From NCEH01 sp002257205 (GTDB lineage Bacteria > Pseudomonadota > Alphaproteobacteria > Rhizobiales > Xanthobacteraceae), in the NCBI RefSeq assembly GCF_043195105.1, contig NZ_JBAFWO010000004.1: a stretch of 64,000 bases of DNA. One strand, written 5' to 3'. The position numbers and the translations under genes are program-made. The notes below the pieces were generated by a model. It had not been told where the DNA came from and made no database searches. It saw only the letters and a program-made list of their open reading frames with translations. Every line of letters starts with the position of its first letter. Positions within the stretch are counted from its first letter, which is position 1. This document shows positions 44,415-53,969 of this stretch, one piece after another.

Positions 44415-45674
44415 ATGCTGGATACCACCGACACCGACCTGCAAGCGCTTCTGCGCCGCCGCCGGCCGGGCTACAGCCTGGAAGCGCCGTTCTATACCAG
44501 CCCCGCCATCTTCGCCGCCGACATGGACATCATCTTCTGCCGCCACTGGATCTACGTGGGCGTCGAACCGGACGTTCCGGAAGCGGGCGACGCCATGGCG
44601 GTGGATATCGGCAAAACCTCGATCATCATCGTGCGCAATGACGATGGCGCGGTCCGCGCGTTCCACAATGTCTGCCGCCATCGCGGCGCGCGCCTGCTGC
44701 ACGACTACAAGACCACGGTCGGCAATCTCGTCTGCCGCTACCATGCCTGGACTTATGATCTCGACGGCAAGCTGCTGTTCGCCGAACATATGGGCAAGGA
44801 CTTCGACGCCGCCTGCCATGGCCTGAAGCCGGTGCATCTGCGTTCGCTGGAAGGGCTGCTGTTCATCTGCCTCGCCGACAACCCGCCGGAGGATTTCGAG
44901 GAGATGGCGCAGCGCATGGCGCCGTATCTCGCCCCGCACGACCTGCGCAACGCCAAGGTTGCTTTCGAGAGCGAGCTGATCGAGCCCGGCAATTGGAAGC
45001 TCACCATGGAGAACAACCGCGAATGCTATCATTGCGCAGGCAATCATCCCGAGCTGACGGTGCCTTTGTTCGCCTATGGCTTCGGCTTCGCGCCCGAAGA
45101 ATTGGACGAGATGGGACGGGCCGAGGCGCAGCGCTATGCCGATCTCATCACGCAAAGCCACGGCGCCTGGGAAAGCTGCGGCTTCCCCTCGCAGATGATC
45201 GAGCATCTCGACGACCGGGTGACCGGCTATCGCACCGAGCGCCTGCCGCTGGACGGGGCGGGCGAGAGCCACACCGGCGATACCAAGGCGGCGTGCAAGA
45301 AACTGCTCGGCGCCATCAATGATCCCAAGCACGGGGCGCTGCATTTCTGGACCCAGCCCAACAGTTGGCACCATTTCATGAGCGACCATGTGGTGACCTT
45401 CTCGGCCATTCCGCTGGATGCCGAACGCACGCTCGTGCGCACCAAATGGCTGGTGCACAAGGATGCGGTGGAAGGCGTCGACTACGATATCGCCAACCTC
45501 ACCGCCGTGTGGGAGGCGACCAACGCCCAGGACAGCGAATTGGTGGGCTTCTGCCAGCAGGGCGCGCAAAGCCCCGCCTATGAGCCCGGCCCCTATTCGC
45601 CCCACACCGAAATGCTGGTGGAGAAATTCTGCAATTGGTACGTGGGCCGCATGCGCGCCCATGGCGCGCGCTGA
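44415..45674 (+). CDS. gbcA: Glycine betaine monooxygenase, Rieske oxygenase subunit
   Basis: A 419-residue Rieske non-haem iron oxygenase: [2Fe-2S] ligands C87/H89 (CRHRG) and C107/H110 (CRYHAW), and a mononuclear iron motif in ENNRECYHCAGNHPEL. It demethylates glycine betaine to dimethylglycine and formaldehyde. RBS GGGGAG precedes ATG 44415. It heads an operon gbcA-gbcB-gbdR-dgcA-dgcB-etfA-etfB with very short gaps. Confidence 0.92.
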   Translation: MLDTTDTDLQALLRRRRPGYSLEAPFYTSPAIFAADMDIIFCRHWIYVGVEPDVPEAGDAMAVDIGKTSIIIVRNDDGAVRAFHNVCRHRGARLLHDYKTTVGNLVCRYHAWTYDLDGKLLFAEHMGKDFDAACHGLKPVHLRSLEGLLFICLADNPPEDFEEMAQRMAPYLAPHDLRNAKVAFESELIEPGNWKLTMENNRECYHCAGNHPELTVPLFAYGFGFAPEELDEMGRAEAQRYADLITQSHGAWESCGFPSQMIEHLDDRVTGYRTERLPLDGAGESHTGDTKAACKKLLGAINDPKHGALHFWTQPNSWHHFMSDHVVTFSAIPLDAERTLVRTKWLVHKDAVEGVDYDIANLTAVWEATNAQDSELVGFCQQGAQSPAYEPGPYSPHTEMLVEKFCNWYVGRMRAHGAR

Positions 45675-45677
45675 GCG

Positions 45678-46811
45678 ATGGACGCACAAGCCCTGCGCCC
45701 CGACCCGCTGCTGGCGACCCTCGCGGGCGCACGCCCGCTCTGGGATTGCGAGCGCGACGACGCCTTGATCGTGCGGCAGGTGCGCGCCGAGACGGCGGAC
45801 GTGAAAACCTTCATCCTCGCCCCGGCGACCCCGGCCCGTTTCGCCTATGAGCCGGGCCAGTTCATCACGCTCGATCTCGAGATTGCGGGGGAGCGCGTCA
45901 ACCGCTGCTATACGCTCTCCTCCACGCCAACGCGGCCGGATACGGTCTCGATTACTGTAAAGCGCGTGCCGGGCGGGCCGGTGTCCAACTATTTGCACGA
46001 CCATGTGCGGGAAGGCAGCGTCTTGCGCGCGGTTGGGCCCATGGGGGATTTCACCTGCGCGCGCCATAAGGCGGAGAAATATCTGTTTCTCTCCGGCGGC
46101 AGCGGCATCACCCCGCTCATGTCCATGGCGCGCGCCCATCATGATCTCGCGAGCGGCGCGGACATCGTGTTCGTGCACAGCGCCCGCACGCCGGACGACA
46201 TCATCTTCCGCGCCGAATTGGAGCTGATGGCGCGCAACCAGCCGTCCTTCCGCTTCGCCGCCATCTGTGAAACGGAGAGCGAATTTCACCCCTGGCACGG
46301 CTTCATGGGGCGGCTGCGCCCGTCGCACCTCGATATTGCCGCGCCCGATTTCCGCGAACGGGAAATCTTCGTCTGCGGCCCCGCGCCTTACATGGCGGCG
46401 GTGCGCGAGCTGCTGCGCGGCGCCGGCTTCGACATGGCGCGCCACCATGAGGAAAGCTTCGATTTTTCGGCCCTCGCGCAGGCCGAGCCGCAGGTCGCGG
46501 ACGCAGTGATCGCCGCCGAGGCGGGGATCGACGCGGCGCCGGTGGTGAAGACCTACAGCGTCGAATTCCGCAAGAGCGGCCGCACGATTGAATGCCCGGC
46601 GGACATGCACGTTTTGGAAGCCGCGCGCCGCGCCGGCCTGCGGCTGCCCTCCTCCTGCACCAAGGGCCTGTGCGGCACCTGCAAGAGCAAGATGGTGGAC
46701 GGCACGGTGGAGATGAAACACGGCGGCGGCATCCGCCAGCGGGAGATCGACGCCGGCATGGTGCTGATCTGCTGTTCCAAGCCCACCAGCGACCTCGTGA
46801 TCGAGCGGTGA
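45678..46811 (+). CDS. gbcB: Glycine betaine monooxygenase reductase subunit
   Basis: A 377-residue reductase: FAD domain with NRCYTLSSTP, NAD domain with FLSGGSGITPLMSM and IFVCGPAPYMAAV, and C-terminal plant-type ferredoxin (CTKGLCGTCKSKMVDG, then LICCSKP). It passes electrons from NADH to GbcA. It begins 3 bp after gbcA. In layout it resembles the PaaE-like protein of the cmu region, a parallel recruitment of the same reductase type. Confidence 0.92.
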   Translation: MDAQALRPDPLLATLAGARPLWDCERDDALIVRQVRAETADVKTFILAPATPARFAYEPGQFITLDLEIAGERVNRCYTLSSTPTRPDTVSITVKRVPGGPVSNYLHDHVREGSVLRAVGPMGDFTCARHKAEKYLFLSGGSGITPLMSMARAHHDLASGADIVFVHSARTPDDIIFRAELELMARNQPSFRFAAICETESEFHPWHGFMGRLRPSHLDIAAPDFREREIFVCGPAPYMAAVRELLRGAGFDMARHHEESFDFSALAQAEPQVADAVIAAEAGIDAAPVVKTYSVEFRKSGRTIECPADMHVLEAARRAGLRLPSSCTKGLCGTCKSKMVDGTVEMKHGGGIRQREIDAGMVLICCSKPTSDLVIER

Positions 46812-46812
46812 C

Positions 46813-47814
46813 ATGCACGGCGCCCTGAAATCCGCTCCTCCCTCCGCCGCGCGGGATGCGCCGGACGCGCCGATGGCCCGGCTGCGGCGCATCGGCTTTC
46901 TCACCTTGCCCAATTATTCCATGATCGCGCTTTCCAACGCGCTCGAAGCCTGCCGCATGGCCAATTATGTCAGCGGCGGCGCGGCCTATTCCTGGCAGGT
47001 GCTGACCGTGGACGGCGCGGCGTGCCCCGCCAGCAACGGGCTCAGCCTCAGCCCCACCGTGCGCCTCGCGGAGGCAGGTCCGCTGGATTTGCTGATCGTG
47101 TGCGGCGGCATCGACGTGCGCCAGGCGGTGGCGCGCGGCACCCGCGATGCGCTGCGCCGCGCGGCGCGCAAGGGGGTAGCGCTCGGCGCGCTCTGCACCG
47201 GCACGTTTGCCTTGGCCGAGGCCGGGCTTTTGAACGGCTATCGCTGCGCCATCCATTGGGAGAATCTGGCCGCGATCCGCGAGGAATTTCCCGACGTTGC
47301 CTTCCAGGAGGATGCCTTCGTCATCGATCGCGACCGCCTCACCTGCACCGGCGGCGTCGCCCCGCTGGAGATGATGCTGGTGATGATCGCCGCCGCGCTC
47401 GGCCCGCGCACGGCGGGCGCGGTGGCGGACCAGTTCATCGTGCGGCGCACCGGCGCCCCGGAAGGACGCAAGGCCCATCTCTCCCCCGAAGTCGCTGCGC
47501 GCCAGCCGGCCCTTGCCAAGGCGGTGGAGCTGATGGCCCGCCACGTGGAAAAGCCCATGTCGGTGGCCGATGTCGCGGCCGCCGTCGCGCTCTCCCAGCG
47601 CCAGCTGGAGCGGCTGTTCCGGCATCATCTTTCCCAGTCGCCGGCGGTGTTTTACCTCGGGCTGCGGCTCAACCGGGCGCGCGAATTGCTGCGCCTCTCA
47701 CCCTTGCCGGTGACCGATGTGGCTTTCGCCTGCGGCTTCCAGTCGGCGGCGCATTTCTCGGTCGCCTACGGGCGGCGCTACGGCCATTCCCCGAAGGCGG
47801 AGCGCGCCGCATGA
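46813..47814 (+). CDS. gbdR: GbdR-like GlxA/AraC-family regulator
   Basis: A 333-residue regulator with a DJ-1/PfpI-like N-terminal domain (LLIVCGGIDVRQAV, GALCTGTFALAEAGLL) and a C-terminal AraC pair of helix-turn-helices (VADVAAAVALSQRQLERLFRHH, VTDVAFACGFQSAAHFSVAYGRRYG). GbdR activates betaine and dimethylglycine catabolic genes in Pseudomonas. It is placed inside the operon, 1 bp after gbcB, which would give positive feedback. Most likely controls gbcAB, dgcAB and soxBDAG. Confidence 0.88.
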   Translation: MHGALKSAPPSAARDAPDAPMARLRRIGFLTLPNYSMIALSNALEACRMANYVSGGAAYSWQVLTVDGAACPASNGLSLSPTVRLAEAGPLDLLIVCGGIDVRQAVARGTRDALRRAARKGVALGALCTGTFALAEAGLLNGYRCAIHWENLAAIREEFPDVAFQEDAFVIDRDRLTCTGGVAPLEMMLVMIAAALGPRTAGAVADQFIVRRTGAPEGRKAHLSPEVAARQPALAKAVELMARHVEKPMSVADVAAAVALSQRQLERLFRHHLSQSPAVFYLGLRLNRARELLRLSPLPVTDVAFACGFQSAAHFSVAYGRRYGHSPKAERAA

Positions 47815-47854
47815 TCTTCCCTTATGCCTGCGCCCGCGCGGCCGGAGCCCGCTT

Positions 47855-49894
47855 ATGATCGCGAATGCCGACGCGCTTCTCAAACCCTTGAGCATCAAGG
47901 GCCTCACCATCCGCAACCGGGTGATGAGCACGTCCCATGCGCCGGGCTATGGCAAGGACGGCAAGCCGCAGGAGCGCTATCAGCTTTATCACGAGGAAAA
48001 GGCCAAGGGCGGCATCGGGCTGACCATGTTCGGCGGCTCCTCCTCGGTGGCGCTCGATAGCCCGGCCGCGCCCTGGAACCAGGTGTCGGTCGCGGACGAC
48101 AGCGTCATCCCCTTTTTCCAGAGCTTTTCCGACCGCATCCACCGGCACGGCGCGCGGCTGATGATCCAGCTGACCCACATGGGCCGGCGCACCAAATGGG
48201 ATACGGAGAATTGGTTTCCAACCGTCTCCTCATCGCCCCGCCGCGAGCCGGCTTCCCGCACCATTCCCAAGGAGCTGGAAGCGGAGGAGATCGCCCGCAT
48301 CATCCGCGATTTCGCCCAGGCGGCGCGGCGCTGCAAGGACGGCGGGCTCGACGGCTGCGAGGTCTCCGCCGCCCACGGCCATCTCATCGATCAATTCTGG
48401 TCGCCGGCCGTGAACCATCGCACCGACCGCTATGGCGGCAGCCTGGAAAACCGCATGCGCTTCGGCCGCGAGGTTCTGGAAGCCATGCGCCGCGCGGCAG
48501 GGGATGATTATGTCATCGGCATCCGCATGTCGGGCGACGAGATGATCGCCGACGGCCTGTCGCACGAGGAGTGCGTGGAGATTGCCGCCACCTATGCCCG
48601 CGACGGGCTGGTGGATTTCATCAATGTGCTCGGCGGCCAGGCGCGGGACGACATGGCCCACGCCATTTCCCTGCCCAATATGTCGTTCCCCGTCGCGCCA
48701 TTCCTGCATTTGCCGAGCGCCATCAAGCGCGAGGTGGAGGTTCCCGTGTTCCATGCCCAGCGCGTGACCGACCTTGCCACCGCCGCCCGCGCGGTGGCGG
48801 AAGGGCATGTGGACATGGTCGCCATGACCCGCGCCCATATCGCCGATCCGCATCTGGTGAAGAAGCTCAGCGAGGGGCGCGAGGACGATATTCGCCAGTG
48901 CGTCGGCGCCGGATATTGCATCGACCGCATCTATGTGGGCGGCGATGCCTTGTGCATCCAGAACGCCGCCACCGGCCGCGAGGCCACCATGCCCCACGTC
49001 ATCCCTAAGGCCGATGTGCGGCGCAAGGTGGTGATCGTCGGCGCCGGGCCGGGCGGGCTGGAGGCGGCGCGGGTGTGCGCCGCGCGCGGCCATCAGGTGG
49101 TGCTGTTCGAGAAGAACGCGGTCGCCGGCGGGCAGATCAACATTGCCGCGAAAGCCGGTTGGCGCGAGGCGCTCTCGGGCATTCCGCGCTGGCTTTTGGG
49201 GCAGGTGGTGAAGCTGGGCGTGGACCTGCGCCTCGGCACCGAGGCGAGCGAAGAAGCCATCCTCGCCGAGGCGCCGGACGTGGTGATCCTCGCCACCGGC
49301 GGCGCGCCGAGCCTCGGCCACGCCAAGGGCGCCGAGCGCGCGGTTTCAACCAGCGATGTGCTCACCGGCAAGGTGGAAGTGTCCGGCTCGGTGCTGCTGT
49401 TCGACGAGATGGGCCAGCACAATGCGGCCTCCACCGCCGAAATGCTGGCGCAGCGCGGCTGCCTGGTGGAATTCGTCACGTCCGATCGCCTCCTGGCGCA
49501 GGAGGTGGGCACCACCAACCAGCCGATCCATTATCGCGAACTCTACAAGCTCGGCGTCGTGTTCTCGCCTAATCTCGATTTGATCGAGATCTATCCCGAG
49601 GGCAACCGCCTGGTGGCGGCGCTGCGCAACACCTTCACCGATGCGGAGGAGGAGCGGATCGTCGATCACGTCGTGGTCGAATACGGCACCTTGCCGGTGG
49701 ATGGAATCTATCGCGCGCTGAAGGCCGGTTCGGTGAATGCCGGCCAGATCGACCTCGACGCCATCGTCGCCGGCACGCCGCAGCCGTTCGATCTCGCCAA
49801 GGGCTTCGCGCTCTACCGGGTGGGCGATGCGCTGGCGGGGCGGAACATCCATGCCGCCATCTATGACGCCTTGCGCCTCTGCAAGGATATCTGA
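47855..49894 (+). CDS. dgcA: Dimethylglycine demethylase subunit DgcA (OYE-type flavoprotein)
   Basis: A 679-residue protein like trimethylamine dehydrogenase. The N-terminal FMN barrel (about 1-370) has LTHMGRR and SAAHGHLIDQFWSP; the Fe-S site reads CVGAGYC plus a third Cys (LCIQNA), so one of the four usual cysteines is replaced; the C-terminal half has a VVIVGAGPGGLEAA dinucleotide fold. It demethylates dimethylglycine to sarcosine together with DgcB and ETF. Start at ATG 47855 with GGAG 7 nt upstream. Confidence 0.9.
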   Translation: MIANADALLKPLSIKGLTIRNRVMSTSHAPGYGKDGKPQERYQLYHEEKAKGGIGLTMFGGSSSVALDSPAAPWNQVSVADDSVIPFFQSFSDRIHRHGARLMIQLTHMGRRTKWDTENWFPTVSSSPRREPASRTIPKELEAEEIARIIRDFAQAARRCKDGGLDGCEVSAAHGHLIDQFWSPAVNHRTDRYGGSLENRMRFGREVLEAMRRAAGDDYVIGIRMSGDEMIADGLSHEECVEIAATYARDGLVDFINVLGGQARDDMAHAISLPNMSFPVAPFLHLPSAIKREVEVPVFHAQRVTDLATAARAVAEGHVDMVAMTRAHIADPHLVKKLSEGREDDIRQCVGAGYCIDRIYVGGDALCIQNAATGREATMPHVIPKADVRRKVVIVGAGPGGLEAARVCAARGHQVVLFEKNAVAGGQINIAAKAGWREALSGIPRWLLGQVVKLGVDLRLGTEASEEAILAEAPDVVILATGGAPSLGHAKGAERAVSTSDVLTGKVEVSGSVLLFDEMGQHNAASTAEMLAQRGCLVEFVTSDRLLAQEVGTTNQPIHYRELYKLGVVFSPNLDLIEIYPEGNRLVAALRNTFTDAEEERIVDHVVVEYGTLPVDGIYRALKAGSVNAGQIDLDAIVAGTPQPFDLAKGFALYRVGDALAGRNIHAAIYDALRLCKDI

Positions 49895-49897
49895 GCC

Positions 49898-51832
49898 ATG
49901 AACGCCGGCTTTTCCGCCGCCTTTGGCCTGTCCCTGCTCGTGTGGCTGATGGCCCTGGTCGCGCTCGCCGGCATCGCCACGCGCGTCATGCTGTGGCGGC
50001 GGGGCCGCGCGGCGCGGGTGGATTGGGTGGCGGGCCTCCTGGCCGTGCCGAGGCGTTATCTCGTGGATGTGCATCACATCGTCGAGCGCGATGTATGCGC
50101 CGCGCGCATGCATATGCTGGTGGCGGGCGGGCTGCTGGCGGGATCGGGGCTGGCGGCGCTCGGGATCGTTCCGGCTTTGGGCGGATCGCGCGCCTATTGG
50201 GCGCTCACCGCGCTCGCTTTCGCGCTCATGCTCACCGGCGCCTGCGTGGTCGGCTTGCGCCGCTATCCGAAGCGCCCGCACCGGCTCTCGGGCGGGCGGT
50301 TCCAGATCTTGCCTTGGCTGCTGATGGGATATGCCACCGGCGCCCTGCTGGTTGCAGCACTCGCGGCGCTTGGCGCTTCCGGCGGCCTCGTGGCGCTCGC
50401 TTTCACCGCCGCCGCCGGCCTTGCGCTCGCCTGGCAGACCGCGCGCGGTCCCATGCGCCATGCCCTGGCTGGTGCGCTGCATCTTGCCGCGCATCCCCGG
50501 CCGGCGCGCTTTTCCGGCGTCCGCGACGTGGCGCTGGCACCCGTGGATCTTGAGGCGGAGCGGCTCGGCGTGGAGACGCCGGCGGATTTCGCCTGGAACC
50601 GCCTCTTGGGCTTTGATGCCTGCGTGCAATGCGGGCGCTGCGAGGCGGCGTGCCCGGCGTTCGCCGCTGGCCAGCCGCTCAATCCCAAGGCGCTGATCCA
50701 GGATCTGGTGGGCGCCATGGAGGGCGGCACGAGCGACTACGCCGGCAGCCCTTATCCCCATGCCCGGCCGGTCGCCGGCATCGGCGGCGCGGATGCACCC
50801 CTTCTCGGTGCCGGCGCCAGGATCCACCCCGATACGCTCTGGTCCTGCACCACCTGCCGGGCGTGCGTGGAGGAATGCCCGATGATGATCGAGCATGTGG
50901 ATGCCATCATCGACCTGCGCCACCACCAGACCTTGATGCTGGGCGCGGTGCCGGAAAAGGCCGCCGCCGCGCTCGACGATCTGCGCGACACCGACGAGGC
51001 GGGTGGGCGCGCCCTTTCCGCCCGCACCGATTTCGCCGCCGGGCTGGACCTGCCGGTCGCGCGGCCGGGCATGGCGGTGGACGTGCTGCTGTGGCTCGGC
51101 GAGGGGGCGTACGATCTGCGCTATGGACGCACGCTGCGGGCGCTGGTGCGGCTGCTGCGGGAAGCAAAGGTGGATTTCGCCATTCTCGGCGCCGCCGAGC
51201 GCGATTGCGGCGACCTCGCCCGCCGCCTCGGCGATGAAGCGACCTTCGCGCGGCTGGCGCGGGAGAATATCGCCACCCTCACCACGCTGCGCTTTGCCCG
51301 CATCCTCACTGCCGATCCCCATGCGCTGAACGCCTTGCGCAACGATTATCCGGCCTTCGGCGGCCATTATGAGGTGTGGCACCACACGGCCTTTCTCGAT
51401 GCGCTGGTGGTGCAGGGCCGCCTGCCGCTGGGCACGCTCGCCGGTCTTGCCGTGACCTATCACGACCCCTGCTATCTCGGCCGCTATAATGGCGAGGTGG
51501 AAGCGCCGCGCCGGCTGCTGGATGCGCTCGGCCTCGCCCGCAGCGAAATGGCGCGGCACGGCACCCGCTCCCTGTGCTGCGGCGGCGGGGGCGGCGCGCC
51601 CTTGAGCGATATCGAAGGCGAGCGCCGTATTCCCGACCTGCGCATGGACCAGGCACGGGAAACCGGCGCCGCATTGGTGGCGGTGGCCTGCCCCACTTGC
51701 ACCGCCATGCTGGAAGGCGTGAGCGGCACCCGGCCCGAGGTGCGCGACGTGGCCGAATTGGTGCTCGCCGCCTTCGAAGCCGGGCAGGGCGCGCCCGCGC
51801 CCCGCCGCCGCGCCCTGGAGCTTCAGCCATGA
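49898..51832 (+). CDS. dgcB: Dimethylglycine demethylase subunit DgcB (membrane iron-sulfur protein)
   Basis: A 644-residue protein. Several N-terminal membrane segments (GLSLLVWLMALVALAGIATRV, LLAGSGLAALGIVPAL), then a ferredoxin-type pair of [4Fe-4S] motifs (CVQCGRCEAACP and CTTCRACVEECP), then CCG domains (ending CCGGGGGAP, CPTCTAM) as in HdrD/GlpC-type proteins. It probably carries electrons from dimethylglycine oxidation to ETF or the quinone pool. Its last 4 bases overlap etfA. Confidence 0.9.
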   Translation: MNAGFSAAFGLSLLVWLMALVALAGIATRVMLWRRGRAARVDWVAGLLAVPRRYLVDVHHIVERDVCAARMHMLVAGGLLAGSGLAALGIVPALGGSRAYWALTALAFALMLTGACVVGLRRYPKRPHRLSGGRFQILPWLLMGYATGALLVAALAALGASGGLVALAFTAAAGLALAWQTARGPMRHALAGALHLAAHPRPARFSGVRDVALAPVDLEAERLGVETPADFAWNRLLGFDACVQCGRCEAACPAFAAGQPLNPKALIQDLVGAMEGGTSDYAGSPYPHARPVAGIGGADAPLLGAGARIHPDTLWSCTTCRACVEECPMMIEHVDAIIDLRHHQTLMLGAVPEKAAAALDDLRDTDEAGGRALSARTDFAAGLDLPVARPGMAVDVLLWLGEGAYDLRYGRTLRALVRLLREAKVDFAILGAAERDCGDLARRLGDEATFARLARENIATLTTLRFARILTADPHALNALRNDYPAFGGHYEVWHHTAFLDALVVQGRLPLGTLAGLAVTYHDPCYLGRYNGEVEAPRRLLDALGLARSEMARHGTRSLCCGGGGGAPLSDIEGERRIPDLRMDQARETGAALVAVACPTCTAMLEGVSGTRPEVRDVAELVLAAFEAGQGAPAPRRRALELQP

Positions 51833-53106
51833 ACCGCCCGCGCCGCGATCCGCGCGCCGAGTGGGCCGGGCGGCAGGTGGTTGGCGTGCAAGGTGCCGGG
51901 CCGGGGGACCATGCGCGCCCGCGCTTCGAGCTGTTCGGCGCGCCGCAGCCCGGCGCCGTGCGGAACGCTGTGTCAAACGCCAAGTCCTTCGCCGTGCGGC
52001 GCGATCCCCGCGCGCACTGGGCCGCCGCCATGACGCGGGGCGGTGCGCGCCCGAGGTTCGACCTCAGCCTGCTGGGGCAAAACCTGCTGGGGCAGGGTCT
52101 GTTGATCCAGGCGCGCGCGCTCGACGCTCAGGCGGCCGCGCCCGAACTCGCGCCGCAGGCGCCGCAGGTTCGGATCATCGACGATCCCGCCTTCCTGGTC
52201 TTGGCACTGGCCGATGCGCCGGGTGGGCATCTTTCCGCGCAGGATCGCCAATTGCTGGGCGCCGCACGCCTGCTGGCCGATGCCGGCGGCGGCGCGGTGC
52301 TGCTGCTGGCGTCCCTTATGCCGGAAGATTCCGGCGCGGCCGGCGCTGATCGCGTGGCCGGGCTCTGTGGGGACGATGCCGACGGCCGCGCCGATGCGCT
52401 CGCGGCCGCCGTCCTGGCCCTTGCCCCGCGCCATGTGCTGTTTGCGGAGACCTCCACCGGCGGCGATCTGGCCCGGCGCGTGGCGGTGCGGCTGGGCGAA
52501 CCCTTGTTCTGCGGCGCCGAGCAGATTAGCGCGAAAAGCATCGCCCGCCCGGCGCGCGGCGGCACGGTGGAGCGGCGAAGCGCCCCGCCGCGCCTCATCA
52601 CGCTTGCGGATGGCGCGGCCGCGCCCCACGGGCGGGTGGCGCACGAGGCGCGGCCGATGGAGCTTCCCCGCCCGGCCCCGCGCGACAGCTTTATTCTCGC
52701 CGTGGAGGAGGTGCCGGCCGACCCCACGACCGTGGCGCTCGGCGAAGCGGATTTCGTGCTCTCTGCCGGCCATGGGGTGAGCGATTTCGAGGCCTTCCGC
52801 GCCCTTGCCGTGGCGCTGCGGGCGACGCCGGGGGCGAGCCGTATGGTGTGCGATGCCGGCCTCATGCCCCGCGCCGCGCAGGTGGGCGCCTCCGGCACCG
52901 TGCTGGCGGCGCGCTGCTATTTCGCCCTCGGCATCGCCGGCGCCCCGCAGCATCTGCAAGGCATCGCGGGATGCGAGCATGTGCTTGCAGTGAATATTGA
53001 TTTGCACGCGGCCATGGTCGCGCGCGCCGGGCTCGCCATCGTGCAGGATGCGCAATTGGTCATGCCGGCGCTGCTGAAGGCCCTGCATGAGGAGGCGGGC
53101 GCATGA
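51829..53106 (+). CDS. etfA: Electron transfer flavoprotein alpha subunit, dedicated to DgcAB
   Basis: A 425-residue EtfA. The C-terminal FAD domain (about 290-425) has SAGHGVSDFEAF, RAAQVGASG, and VNIDLHAAM typical of EtfA. The N-terminal 80 residues are long, basic and partly repeated: RRDPRAEW..ARPRFEL recurs as RRDPRAHW..ARPRFDL. It starts at ATG 51829 by an ATGA overlap with dgcB. With etfB it should accept electrons from the dimethylglycine demethylase, as in Pseudomonas. Confidence 0.88.
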   Translation: MNRPRRDPRAEWAGRQVVGVQGAGPGDHARPRFELFGAPQPGAVRNAVSNAKSFAVRRDPRAHWAAAMTRGGARPRFDLSLLGQNLLGQGLLIQARALDAQAAAPELAPQAPQVRIIDDPAFLVLALADAPGGHLSAQDRQLLGAARLLADAGGGAVLLLASLMPEDSGAAGADRVAGLCGDDADGRADALAAAVLALAPRHVLFAETSTGGDLARRVAVRLGEPLFCGAEQISAKSIARPARGGTVERRSAPPRLITLADGAAAPHGRVAHEARPMELPRPAPRDSFILAVEEVPADPTTVALGEADFVLSAGHGVSDFEAFRALAVALRATPGASRMVCDAGLMPRAAQVGASGTVLAARCYFALGIAGAPQHLQGIAGCEHVLAVNIDLHAAMVARAGLAIVQDAQLVMPALLKALHEEAGA

Positions 53107-53864
53107 AGGCCCTGGTCCTGCTCTCGGAGGGGCGCCATCCGGTCTCGGGCAAGGCGTGCCTGCTGCGCAACGAGGCCCAGGCCGCGCGGCTCGCCGCCAC
53201 CCTCGATGCCGCGCCCCATGGCCTGCATGCCGGCCCGGCCCTCGGCGCCCTGCGCGATGCGCTCGGGCGCGGGCTTTCGGGCCTCACGCACCTGAGGATG
53301 GCGGGAGATGCCGACCCGGTGCCGGCCCTGGCCGAAGCGATCCGAGAGGCGGCGCCCGATGTCGTGTTCGCCGGTCCGCGCGGCCAGGGCGGCGAGGATA
53401 CCGGGCTGGTGCCCTATGCGCTGGCCCATCGCCTCGGCTGGCCGCTGATCCCCGATGCGGTGGCGCTCGTGCCGGGAGCCGAGGCGGGCACGGTCGTCGT
53501 CGAACAGGCGCTGCCCCGGGGCGCGCGGCGGCGCGTCACCGTGCACCTGCCGGTGCTCGTCACGGTGCATGCCGGCGCTCCCGCACCTCTGCCCTTCGCC
53601 TTCGCCAAGGCCCGGCGGGCGGATGTGGACGTGCGTGCGGCCGAGGGGATCGCTTTTCTTCCCGAAGGCGAGGAGCGGCCCTATCGCAGGCGGCCGAAAC
53701 TCGCGGCGCGCCCGGCTGGCGGCACGGCGGCGGAGCGCCTCGCCGCCGCGACCGGTGGATCACCGGCGGGCGGGCGCGTGCTGGTCGGCCCGACGCCGGA
53801 GGAGGCGGCGCGCGAAATCCTCGCCTTTCTGCGCCAGATCGGCGTGCCGAAATCCGCGCGCTGA
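53103..53864 (+). CDS. etfB: Electron transfer flavoprotein beta subunit
   Basis: A 253-residue EtfB with the AMP-binding region DVVFAGPRGQGGEDTGLVPYALAHRLGW split over about 85-115, then a VEQALPRGARRRVTVHLPVLVTV strand pair. ATGA overlap with etfA. It closes the gbc-dgc-etf operon. Confidence 0.88.
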   Translation: MKALVLLSEGRHPVSGKACLLRNEAQAARLAATLDAAPHGLHAGPALGALRDALGRGLSGLTHLRMAGDADPVPALAEAIREAAPDVVFAGPRGQGGEDTGLVPYALAHRLGWPLIPDAVALVPGAEAGTVVVEQALPRGARRRVTVHLPVLVTVHAGAPAPLPFAFAKARRADVDVRAAEGIAFLPEGEERPYRRRPKLAARPAGGTAAERLAAATGGSPAGGRVLVGPTPEEAAREILAFLRQIGVPKSAR

Positions 53865-53946
53865 ACGTTTGGCCGAAAGCACGGTTTGGAGCGCGGGAGA
53901 GCCACCGTCATCCGCCCCTAAACCGCTCTTCGACTCCGCCAAGCTG

Positions 53947-53968
53947 ATGTTTCACATGAAACATTTTT
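53947..53968. promoter_or_regulatory. Near-consensus parS-like palindrome followed by a T-run
   Basis: TGTTTCACATGAAACA (53948-53963) matches the ParB-binding consensus TGTTTCACGTGAAACA at 15 of 16 positions; the mismatch is at the centre. It can also fold as an 8-bp stem with a 2-nt loop followed by TTTTT, so a transcription terminator between the convergent etfB and betA is the alternative. Confidence 0.5.
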
Positions 53969-53969
53969 C

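Noticed and set aside
44316..46913. Long minus-strand frame of 865 codons opposite gbcA/gbcB
   Set aside because: It mirrors two clear Rieske-system genes, has low-complexity composition and no motif.
49346..51976. Minus-strand frame of 876 codons opposite dgcA/dgcB
   Set aside because: Antisense shadow of a high-GC operon; no domain or RBS.
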